The position numbers were made by a program, and so were the translations under genes. A stretch of DNA of 64,000 nucleotides from Cladobotryum mycophilum (taxonomy: Eukaryota > Ascomycota > Sordariomycetes > Hypocreales > Hypocreaceae). Below, piece after piece: positions 11,901 to 21,127 of the stretch. The notes under the pieces were generated by a model. That model made no database searches. It was not told the DNA's origin and saw only the letters and a list, made by a program, of their open reading frames with translations. Within the stretch, counting starts at the first letter, position 1, and each line of letters opens with the position of its first letter. Location: the NCBI GenBank assembly GCA_036429605.1, contig JAVFKD010000013.1:471478-535477 (forward strand). Reading direction: 5' to 3'.

Positions 11901-13259
11901 GGGAAGACCAAACGGGAGCTTGAGGATTTTGTTCCGGATACGAGACCTTAATGGGCCCGATTTGGTTGACCTGCTTCTCCTCCCCTGTCGGCTGATCCAT
12001 GTCAGTCTGCAATATGGTCCACCGACTTCCATATCACAGCCCCTCGGTGGTTCTATAAAAGCGCATAGATAGCAGTCCCCGCTGTTCGAACCCACAAATG
12101 CGGAAGAAAAATAACGAGTTGGCTTGGCTTGTTTCCCCTGAGACAATGGCACTCTGCCACGCTGGAGTGGACTTATGCAGAGGGTTCGAGAATCTCAGTG
12201 CCTCGTGGAAACGTGGTGTCTCGAGTCTGTCGCACAGGAGGACGATGAAAGTCTCCTATATGCATACCGCCGCTGTCATTGGGGACTGTCATTGGATGCT
12301 GTTCTAGTTTACACAGTAGACGGAGGCCAAATCGGGTTGCCGTCGTAATCTAGTGTCTTCTCATCTATACTGGCATGAGGTGTTGATGACCATCTCAGTG
12401 GCGCGGCGACTTAATTACATTAAATTGTTAGCTATTACGTAGTATACATGATGGGTACTATATTTCTTCCGTAAAAAGAAACCAATCGATGATCACTAGG
12501 GATATACAACCGATGTTATGGGTGCCTGCTCCCAACAGGCCGCTTAATGTCACTTCGGCATGCACCCATCATCCCGAGCTATACCTGGTTGTGAGAGGGC
12601 ATGTCTGCCGTGCGAGTGGGGCATAGACGGCTGGTGTATGATGGAACTGCAAGATAAGAATATGAGAGATGAGGAGATATAGAAGCCATGAGGGACTATG
12701 GGAACTCGGGTAATAGGAAGAACGATAACAATTACTAGCAATCATAGGAACCGAGCCATTGGTTCAGGTATGCTATTAGGTGTAAAGACTACTGGCGGTA
12801 ATGTAATTTTCTCCTACCTATGCGTAACTGCAGTGTAACTGTTCGCCCCTGCTTGACCCGCCTCAAAGACCAGCATCGCGAGCCTATTGCTCCAACTGCC
12901 TCAACAAAACCCGGCTCATCGCCTTGGCACAATCAGCCCCCCCCCCACGCAATCTATAGTTTAGGATCGCAACTACTTCCCGATTCTGACCCCTGATAAA
13001 GATAATTTCCATGTTTTCTTTCTTTTTCAGGCATCAAGAGCTGAGCCATCAGAAAATCCGAACGAGGCTGGCTTCCGAACCCTGTGCCGAGTTTGCTGCA
13101 CGACTGCCCGCTATCGTTTCGGACACATCAACAATCCGACGCAAGATGGTGAGTGGATGAGCTTGGCGTTTTGCAACCTGGGCATGGAGAACTCCACACA
13201 ACTCAGCTCGAGTTTTCTTAAAGTTCAGGAGAAAAGAGTGAACAAGACGAGAAACCAAG
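5934..13259. other. About 7.4 kb without a recognisable gene
   Basis: All open frames are short, overlap in several phases and lack domains. Simple repeats include a poly-C run (about 6281), GGAT repeats (about 10100-10134) and a short GT run (about 11791). No tRNA with both A and B boxes was found. The interval separates the pheromone gene from the hydrophobin and may hold promoters or non-coding transcripts. Confidence 0.5.
10100..10134. repeat. (GGAT)n microsatellite
   Basis: Imperfect GGAT/GGGT tetranucleotide repeats; reading frames through it give meaningless GWMD-type peptides. Confidence 0.85.
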
Positions 13260-13267
13260 TATAAATA
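13260..13267 (+). promoter_or_regulatory. TATA box of the hydrophobin gene
   Basis: TATAAATA lies 141 bp upstream of the hydrophobin ATG and is followed by a CT/CA-rich leader, typical of a strongly expressed fungal gene. Confidence 0.65.
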
Positions 13268-13400
13268 TCCCGTCCTTCCACCACAATTGTCCATCCATCT
13301 CATCACCATCATCAACATTCCCAACAAGCCAACACTTCAGACACTTTTCAACACTTACTTCTTCAACCTCCCCTTTTCCAACAAACAATCCACCTTCAAA

Positions 13401-13800
13401 ATGCAGTTCTTCGCTGTCGCTGCCCTCTTCGCTGGCGCCCTCGCCGTCCCCACTTCCAACACTGGCAGCGGTCCGGTCTGCCCTGTCGGCCTCTTCTCTG
13501 TTCCTCAGTGCTGTGCTACCGATGTTCTCGGCGTCGCTGACCTCGACTGCACTGCTCGTATGTATCTCCTTTTACCTTGACTGGCACTCACAGAAAGCTA
13601 ACCATTGATGTAGCTGTCAATGGCATCAGCGATCCTCGCAACTTCAAGGATGAGTGTGCCCGCTACGGTAAACAAGCCCGCTGCTGCGTTCTCCCCGCTG
13701 TAAGTTAATCCCATCTGTCTGGATAAGGGTAACACGCTCTAACCCTCCACCGCAGCTCGGCCTTGGTGTTCTCTGCACCGCCCCTGCTGGCCAAAACTAA
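13401..13800 (+). CDS. Class II hydrophobin
   Basis: Three exons (13401-13557, 13614-13699, 13756-13800) give a 95-aa secreted protein. Introns of 56 bp each have GTATGT and GTAAGT donors and phases match. A signal peptide (MQFFAVAALFAGALAVP) precedes eight cysteines spaced C-9-CC-11-C-16-C-8-CC-10-C, exactly the class II pattern. Class II hydrophobins are secreted, self-assemble at air-water interfaces and coat hyphae and spores; the four disulfides hold the fold. Two introns at conserved positions are usual for this family. A TATA box and a long CT-rich leader suggest strong expression. Nothing is damaged. Confidence 0.97.
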
Positions 13801-14480
13801 GTGGTGAAACCCAGTGCCGGTGTCTGGGCTAATGAAGGAATTACCGATTTGCGGATAATGAACTGTAATAGCGTTTGCTGAACGGGTTGGGGATTCTGTA
13901 CATGTCATTACCTCCTCTTTGTTTCACAGCGCGTTCATATGTAACTTAGTGATGATGAATATACATCTGGTTAACTGATGACTACCTGTTCGTGATTGAA
14001 GTGTGATTATTATGATTCATTGATGACTTCATTAAATCATCGCCTCCTCTAGATTGGATCATGAAAAATGGCAATGTGCGCGGATGAACTGTAAATTTTG
14101 CCCTTTTCAATTATTCTTCAATGAATCCTGTAATAAGTAAACAAGAGAGTCTGCGTCCAATAGAAGCGCCGTGATACTTCGGCTCTCATGTAAACTGAAA
14201 TGACGCCCCTGTATCGTTGTTTCAACTCATACACCGAGACGTTTCATTTCCTGAAGAGATATTAGCATGCGATTCCATACGCCCTTTCGGCATGTGAACA
14301 CATTTGGTGCAAAGCGCACATGTAGCAGTGTATTGTGCGTCGCTGCAAATTACACCGCCTGCCCCTCTCGGCCAAAAAATTCCACTTTTAACCGCGCGCT
14401 GCTTTAGCGATTTCTATAAGACCGCGCGCCCCCCTCCCTACGAGTCTTGACTGTTTCTCCATTCCCTTCTTCCACTTCTA
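13801..14480. other. Intergenic: hydrophobin 3' region and next promoter
   Basis: AT-rich 3' flank followed by a CG-rich segment around 14390-14440 that leads into the next start codon. No gene was recognised. Confidence 0.6.
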
Positions 14481-14821
14481 ATGCCCCTCCATGTGCCTGT
14501 CCTGGCTGGCCAGTCCATTGATCGCGCCGGCGCCGGCGCCGCCCAGCCTCTTCTCTGCCGCATTTGCCTTCGCACAACCCTCGCCCTCAAACTTGTACCG
14601 CGTCTTCAGTAAGTTCTTGTGCTTGTAACTCTCCCCCATGCGTCCGTTATCTAGATTACTGATATTTGGTGCAGTAGCATTGATAGCATGGAAAAGAACA
14701 GCTCTCTCTCTCTCTTCTAAGAGACCAACTACGCGGTAACCGACAATTCTCTACCGAACACGCCAGCCAGCGCCGCCCTACCCGTGATCTGCGACGAGCG
14801 GCCTTGGTCAAGCCCCGATGA
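14481..14821 (+). pseudogene. 5' part of a mitochondrial-type protein gene, apparently truncated
   Basis: Reconstructed from two exons, 14481-14608 and 14722-14821. The donor is CA|GTAAGT; the acceptor follows a long CT tract and ends TTCTAAG. The frame stays open across the junction, giving about 75 aa rich in Arg/Leu with RQFSTEHAS, the style of a mitochondrial presequence and its cleavage region. The reading stops soon after LVKPR and no plausible continuation is visible downstream, where the character of the DNA changes. I infer a conserved gene cut at a core/accessory boundary. It may instead be a short intact gene or continue through an unrecognised intron; the family is not identified. 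Confidence 0.4.
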
Positions 14822-15423
14822 CGTGTCCTCGGGCGCCATTCAAAGCGTCTGTTACGTCTTGCTATCACCTGCCCGGGTGTTCACGGAAGGCGCATGACAA
14901 CGCATGGTATGCGGATCGCTGATGAGCAAAAGTGCCGCCGATGATGGCCCACGACCTGCGACCTGATATCCATCGCGAGCAGATTGATTCGCTGGCTCGG
15001 AAATATGTGCCGCGTCGTGTTACATGCCCGCAGCAGTTTCTCGAGTCTAGACCAACGGCTTCTCCGGCGATGGTCACATGTATTCCCAGAATCACCTCAT
15101 GGCGACCAATTGCTTTCGCTCTTTAGGCGTAGGAGTCAATGCGCGGAGGATTATATTTGCGCAGTTTGCACAGCCGTCAAGCAAGTCCAGGGGAAAGGGG
15201 AATCATCCGGTTAACGGCGGTCAAAGACCTGTTATCGTCCAGGTCGCAATTGGCCATGTGCGCAATGTTTGACGTCACTCGAGCAACTAGCCTGGTGCGT
15301 ACCTATCAATGGTTCTGGGTATAAAAGGGTTGGTTGATGCCGTTAAACGTCAGGATCATTAGTTTTCAATCATCCACAATCTTCTCAACTATTCTCTTTT
15401 TCATATCATTTCGCGGCTACAAG
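14822..15423. other. Intergenic boundary segment
   Basis: No domain-bearing frame. It contains the promoter of the following gene, including TATAAAAG at 15320-15327. Confidence 0.55.
15320..15327 (+). promoter_or_regulatory. TATA box of the chromodomain-like gene
   Basis: TATAAAAG lies about 100 bp upstream of the ATG at 15424. An earlier in-frame ATG at 15334 sits only 7 bp after the box, so it should fall upstream of the transcript start. This decides for the 15424 start. Confidence 0.6.
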
Positions 15424-16932
15424 ATGTCTCTTCCAGGATCACCTACACGTCACCTGCCCCCTATCCGAAGCGGGTTTTCGGGGGTCATTGGTGGCTGGTC
15501 ATATCTCGTCGATCCATCTGCCCCAAGTATCAATTCAGAGGGCTACGGGACCAGGTTTGCTGAACCTCGTTTGCCAAGCCTCATGATCCAATCGTCAAAA
15601 CCCCCACCGGTGGACGTTCCTTCGGAAGCCTTCAAGGCCTCCCCGCCGGATGGTTCTTATTGTCAAACTATCCCTGAACTTGACCCTGGGAGACCTTCTC
15701 ATCCCATTGAGCCTCGCGGTCATAAGAGGCCTCTGCCAGAATCGCAAACAAACGACGCACTGCCTCGAGAGAGCGGAACACTTCAAGTACATGGCGGATT
15801 CGTGCATACTACAGGCCAGCCTGTCTTGTACGCTAGGTCGAAGCGTCGTAGGGCCGAATCACCCAAACCCTCCAGTCCCTCTCATCGCCAACGCTTTGCG
15901 ACCCATCCTCCAGCGAGTCGACCAATGGAAACCTCAGTTTCTTTCCAGGCCAACCAACCCATTTCCGAACCTAACTCTAGAGAATCTGTCGTTCGCTCCA
16001 GCGCAGTAGCTGAGCGCCCGGAGACTCGACCCGACGGTGCTCTCCCGGATAGTCAGAACAATGCCAACCAAGGACTCTTGGACAAGCTCATGAGCTATGA
16101 CTGCGACAAGATACCAAGCAACAACTCGTCTGAACAAGGTAATACAGTGTTGTCTACCTCACAATATGGTTATATACTACTGACAGATAATATCAGGGAA
16201 CCCAACGCCCCCCACATCCGAAAACCAGAATGGTGAAATTAATGTGCCTCCCAGGCCAGTCGTAACCAGCGAGCAGCTCGGGGACATTTTACCAGGTAAA
16301 GATGATTTGACTCGTCGATGTAAGCCACCCTTACCTGATTTGCATTACTGTATACATCGTTAACCGCCTTTCCTTCAGCAATTGAGAGCCCCTTCCCCGC
16401 GTGCGAAGGCCGCCTGGCCAACCCTGAACCGGTCGTCATTCCCCAGCAGCGGAAACGATGCCAGACTATGCGGGAGCGAGCGCAACCACGTAGAAGTCAG
16501 CGATTGTCGACAGTACAGCGACAGACCCGACCAGTCGAGAGCCTGCCGCAGCAGATGCCGAACAAAAATCGGACACTCCCGCCACGGTCTGATGTGCCAC
16601 AGAAGCGGTTTGTGTCGATAAGCAATCGTGCTGAATACGAGATCGAGAATTTGGCCGATGTGCGCATGATCAACGGTCAAGTGGAATTTCAGGTTATCTG
16701 GTTGGCAACCTGGGTAACCATTGACGATCTTCGGGGAGCCCGGATCCTGAATGACGCCGAACGTCTTCAGGAGGAGAACGCCGAACGCTTGGAGAGAGAG
16801 AAGGCTGAATATCTGCGCGAGAATGAGGCTGAGGCGTTGCGGGAGGAGAAGGCTGATCAGTTGCGGGAGGGGAGGGCTGACCCATCGTGGCCGAAGAAAG
16901 CTCGGCAGAGCAAGGTTCGTCGCTTGCAATAG
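15424..16932 (+). CDS. Chromodomain-like nuclear protein with C-terminal coiled coil
   Basis: Three exons (15424-16138, 16197-16295, 16379-16932; introns of 58 and 83 bp, GTAATA and GTAAAG donors, CAG acceptors) join in phase to 455 aa. Residues 1-350 are disordered and rich in Pro/Ser/Arg, with a KRRR nuclear signal. Around residues 352-395 EYEIENLADVRMINGQVEF followed by QVIW matches the first half of a chromodomain (Y-E-V-E-x-I-L-x-x-R ... V-x-W); the usual W-E-P half is not obvious. From about 396 on, repeated ERLEREKAEYLREN-like heptads form a charged coiled coil. A histone-methyl-lysine or HP1-like role is only an inference. The gene is intact and has a TATA box. Confidence 0.7.
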
Positions 16933-17276
16933 AAGGGAGGCTGGTAAGGCCTGGGGAGTGGATGGCCTTGAGGTTCTGACGTAGATGGATGGCGAAGGCA
17001 ATGAGCTGTATTTCTTCATTTATAATACGATCCCATACCATTCCCACAGAGAGGGCTTATTTCTTGGTGTTGTATGTGTGGAAAATCAGCCGGCTACTGG
17101 TGAAATCGTGGGATACCAACTTGAGTGACCATTTACAAGGCGTAACACATCTTTGGCAGTGATTGGATGATAGGAACTCTGCAGTAAGCAAGGCATTCTT
17201 GATGCGATAACCCAATTACCAATAGCAATCACACAACTACTATCCCGTCCAAATCTTAATCCGAATTATTCTCTAA
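16933..17276. other. Intergenic between convergent genes
   Basis: 3' flanks of a plus-strand and a minus-strand gene; nothing else was seen. Confidence 0.6.
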
Positions 17277-17651
17277 CTAAACCTCTCTCCAAATCCAAAT
17301 CATCCAAATCTTGATGGAATCGTCTATCTCTTTCAAATCAAGGAAAGAAAGAGTTTGGTCATAAAGGTTATAAACAACCCCCAAGATTGGCCACTTGTAC
17401 AACATGATGAACTCTTCACCAAGCTCGTGAAGAAGGGTGTCAAACAATTCAGGGTCACCATTGCGGCTAATGACCAGTTGCTCGAAGTGAGCTAGGTCTT
17501 GAGCTGAGGCATCTATATAATATATTAGAGCTACATCCCTAAGTTAGTAAACTAACGTACCAGGAGAGTTCGAATCCATGTTTTTTGGAGCAAGTAGCCA
17601 TCGTACTTCGGATACGACTGCCTTGATTATTTCCACTACTTCTGTTGACAT
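17277..17651 (-). CDS. Small hypothetical protein, two exons
   Basis: Rebuilt from exons 17561-17651 and 17277-17512. The 48-bp intron has a GTACGT donor, a branch-like TACTAAC and a TATAG acceptor. Phases agree and give 108 aa starting MSTEVVEIIKAVVSEVRW and ending in a Trp-rich tail (IKIWMIWIWREV). No known domain was recognised; the middle is predicted helical and acidic (GDPELFDTLLHELGEEF). It lies tail to tail with the chromodomain-like gene. Splice signals and uninterrupted phase make it likely to be real, but there is no homology evidence. Confidence 0.6.
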
Positions 17652-17689
17652 GGCGAATTGGTTTAATAATTTAATGATAAAAGGCTATT

Positions 17690-17960
17690 ATGCTAACTCA
17701 CAAACTGTCTTGGGATAGAATAAATAATGCATTTATTCTTGACTACTCTGTATTATATATTACAATATTTACCACTACCACACCCCGTCATCCCTCCGCT
17801 TATTCTACTACACAGCACGGTATTATTCCATTTCAGCCACTATCCATCCCATTTTACTCTTCCACTCTCCCAGTTCTTTTACCATCCCACTTTACCCCTA
17901 ATTTCACCTTACCATATTCACCGCTAGCCCCACCCCGGATTACAGCTCCATTTAGGTAAA
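17690..17960. repeat. Strand-biased CCATCC/CCATTT low-complexity tract
   Basis: Pyrimidine-rich on the plus strand, with recurring CCATCCCATTTTAC- and TCCATTTTAC-like phrases. Similar vocabulary recurs at 26440-26960 and, as a regular 14-bp minisatellite, at 44073-44908. Open frames through it are composition artefacts. Confidence 0.5.
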
Positions 17961-18205
17961 GCTCCTTTTTAGGTATGGTGTGGTATTATTAACTTCCTCT
18001 CAGTCCTACAGTACCCTGTCAAAAGTCTCGCAACGCCCCCAGTGCGTCACTATCTCCTCAAGTGCACAAATGCTTCATTGATGTATCTGCCTAGGGTCGG
18101 GGCTAATTAAAATGCGCAGAATGAAAGGTACAGTACATTCAACCCGACCTAATTTAGCCGGTGATAGAAGTCCCAGCAATTTCCTTTTTCTCAAATAGCT
18201 AGGTC

Positions 18206-18406
18206 TTAAATTTGAGGGTCGCGATCAGGGGTAAAAAGAGGTTCAAAAGCAGTGTCGCGATCACTTTTTGGCTCAAATTGGCCGGCAGGTATTATCGCCA
18301 GCTTGATTACCCAACCCATTACATTGATGCCTTGGATCACAGTTGCCCATTCCCGGTTGCCAGGCTGGGAAATGTTAGATGATCGCTGTATAAGGTGAGT
18401 GATCAA
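18206..18406 (-). pseudogene. Fot/pogo transposase fragment
   Basis: The frame contains SQPGNREWATVIQGINVMGW, almost identical to the DDE-domain segment of the Fot/pogo transposase at 46.9-48.5 kb in this window (SQPGNREWATVIQGVNAMGW). Flanking residues do not continue the family, so only about 90 bp of a transposase survives. No terminal repeats could be assigned with confidence. Confidence 0.7.
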
Positions 18407-18492
18407 ATCACTTCTCCGTGATTGGTTGGAATGAGTGTGTTGTTACGTGACCCTTGGCCCAGACCAAGGTTGGGTCGTAACATAAGTGTACC

Positions 18493-18678
18493 ATGAACCA
18501 GAGCGAGACAGTACATAACTGGCCGAGTGACAATGCGAGCGATCCCCAAAACTGTGATCTTTTAATAACTTCTGATAGTGAGGAGTCTCAGCACGCGACT
18601 CCGGCCCCAAGAAGCCGGCTGAGACCTGCAGGGAATGCCTTAGCCTTTATGCCAGTTGCTGATTGGGATACGGAGTAA
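18493..18678 (+). CDS. Possible gene fragment, 61 aa
   Basis: ATG-initiated open frame (MNQSETVHNWPSDNASDPQ...ADWDTE) with an acidic, Ser-rich N-terminus and a plausible start context. The frame stops at TAA after DWDTE and no continuing exon could be phased. It may be the damaged 5' end of an accessory or transposon-borne gene. Confidence 0.25.
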   Translation: MNQSETVHNWPSDNASDPQNCDLLITSDSEESQHATPAPRSRLRPAGNALAFMPVADWDTE

Positions 18679-18838
18679 TTACAGAACGATCATACAAAGG
18701 CAAACCAAGCATAAAGTAAGGGTCCCAGGTACTTTTACGCACTCCGTGGCTGCAAGTCTACTTTGCAAGCTCGTCGATCGCTGCCTTAGCAGCACTCTCT
18801 CGACTACGTCTCCATCACTCGTCTACCAACTCAAACAA

Positions 18839-18916
18839 TGCCTCCGGCGTGGCTCTCGCCTCCTGCTCCGCAAGTCTCACTCCGTTCGAGGTCCCCCAGT
18901 CCCGTGGAGTTTGAGG
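18839..18916 (+). CDS. Possible orphan first exon
   Basis: An ATG after a CT-rich leader encodes MPPAWLSPPAPQVSLRSRSP and a few more residues, then reaches a GAG|GTTTGT donor-like site. No second exon is recognisable before the 3' end of the next gene at 19289. It is a weak candidate for a truncated gene. Confidence 0.2.
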
Positions 18917-19288
18917 TTTGTTATGCACTTTGTTTTTTAACTAAAGTTATTCACACAATCTATCAATGAAGTGATCACAAGTTAGATTCACAACAAAATA
19001 AAGAGATAAATCATCACAGAGTTACTCTGAGTCAATTAAAAATAAATCCATTCTATTAAAATTATATTTTACCAAAGCCTACTTTGTTATTCCATTATCA
19101 CCCAGTGGGATGTAGTGTTCATATCTAGTCCTACGGCCTGTTTGCACGCTGCGCGTAGCTAGATTACAACTCAGACTCTCCCTGCGGGGCTCAATTCAAT
19201 TATTAAAAGTGAAGCCATCTACAGGTCCATCATCAATAAAGTGGTACACACGATAAAGTTATACAATAACATTAATATTAAATTCACG

Positions 19289-19894
19289 CTATATCTCTCC
19301 CGAGCCTAACTGCGTCGTAACCGCTCTCTGTGTGATGCCACAACACAACAGAATCAACTGCCTCTTTGCACCGATATTTCCATTAGCAGTGACTTGCAAC
19401 TCCTGCAGAATACGATTGGCCTCATGAACTATGCACATGTAAGCTTCTACCATCCCGATAAGTAACAGACCACTCGACTAACCTGTCAGTCGGTCTATGT
19501 CTTTGATAAGCCTCGGGAAATTTTGTATTAGCTCTCCGCTTAATACACTGTACAGCGGACTGATGATCGAATCGTCCTCTGACTTGACACTGTTCTGTCG
19601 TGCCACACGATGATTCAAATCCCTGAATGATGTCAATGAGAACAACAAAATCGAGATGACGGTGAGAACACACCTAATGCTGGTCATTCTATTACCAGCC
19701 TCGATCTTCGACTCAACACGCGCCAGCTGCTGTGTCATCACATCCAATCGCTGCACAACCAACTCAATACTCTGCATCAGAGATCGACCGTTATCAAATG
19801 CCGGCACATTCGATATAAGAGAAAAGTTCCGGGCAAACGTGTGAACACTCTGCGACATCTCGTCGAAATCGGGCTGTGGTGGTAAGTCTTCCAT
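19289..19894 (-). CDS. Small coiled-coil protein of a fungal unknown family, three exons
   Basis: Exons 19674-19894, 19483-19622 and 19289-19428 (introns of 51 and 54 bp; GTGTGT and GTTAGT donors, CAG and TAG acceptors) join in phase to 166 aa. Residues 40-90 form a helical coiled coil (LVVQRLDVMTQQLARVESKI). The last exon encodes the ILQELQVTANGNIGAKRQL motif. I recall a common uncharacterised fungal family with this layout: N-terminal LPNxPA, central coiled coil, C-terminal ILQELxLPTNGSLAAKRxRL. No enzymatic motif is present. Retaining the first intron leaves the frame open, which could mislead gene callers. Confidence 0.75.
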
Positions 19895-20390
19895 GATGAT
19901 TTCTCAATCAATTACTCAGTAAAAGAAGATGAAGAGAGCAAGTCTACTAGCTCTGAAAGGGAAAAACACAAGAATACCTAGGCGACGACACGTAGTCACC
20001 TGACACCAGAGTCAGTCAATCACCTGACCAACTGTATACAGTGTACACCCATTCTACAAATCCCGTCTCGGACTATCACCAGTGATCACCAATAATCACC
20101 AAAAAAACCCAAATTTTATTCGAACGTAGGGAGGACTACGAAGCGCTTGCGCGTAGTAATGTGCGTCAGCACAATGGAAGGTGTTGATTCCATCAGGAGA
20201 GTGAGTAGGCGAAGCCCAGCTTCTTATATGTTTCTCGACCCAGTGTCTTTACTGTTTTTTGTTTACCCAAATGTCTAGACAGCTAAACTAGATCAGTACT
20301 AGCAGCGCCACTTGTACCTTAGTAACTAGTCTAGTTCCACTTGTCACATGACTGTAATCCCGCTCCCTCGTAAACTAGTTTCCCTCAGAT

Positions 20391-20802
20391 CCCTCCAGGG
20401 CGATAAGGCAGCAACCAGGTCACTTTCAGGGATGTTAGCCAATGAGATGCCGCGCTATGGAAGATACATTATTTTTGGTGGTTAATATGGCCATGATAGA
20501 AGTACCGACAGTTAGCTCGTGTACGAATTGCTACATCACACTTATCACAACCCCGTCGAGTCATAGCGGGTTTTTGCCGTGCATTGAGGTTATTCGCAGT
20601 CATCTCGCTAAGCCCCTTGCTTTTTGACCGGACCTCTCCAACCCGTAGCCCCTGACAGGCTAAGCAACGACCTTGCTTTCCTCGTTGGACATGATTATGG
20701 CTATTTTCATTGTGTTAGAATGTATATATCTATAACGTACCACTAGCTGATGCAAGTGGTGTGGATCCCGTGACCTGGTTGCTGCCTTATCGCCCTGGAG
20801 GG
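20391..20802. repeat. 412-bp fold-back element with 33-bp inverted ends
   Basis: The sequence starting CCCTCCAGGGCGATAAGGC at 20391-20423 returns as an exact reverse complement at 20770-20802. The 346 bp between carry no gene. Size and layout fit a MITE or fold-back transposon, but no convincing target-site duplication is visible. Confidence 0.65.
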
Positions 20803-21127
20803 GATAAGATTTCATGAGACATCCGTGCCGACCATTTCTCCGCATATCCGAGAATGACTAATAAATGTTATGGGTCCTAGTGGGATAGGACCCCGCATCT
20901 TGCTGATGAAATACGAAGTACTCCGTACACTCCTAGCCAAAAGATAGCTCCCCCAAGATAGCCCAGCTTCAACACCAACCGCGCTAGACACGGACCGAAT
21001 CCCGCCCAGTGTCAGACGGATCCTTTTACTAAAGTGATCTTGACTAACACAGTGCTATATCGCCTCATTAGAATTTTATTCTTACTTTGAAAACAGACTA
21101 CCCTCTATCCAGAGTGTTACAAAGGCC

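Noticed and set aside
12083..12095. TTCGAACCC resembling a tRNA B box
   Set aside because: No A box or acceptor-stem pairing at the right distance.
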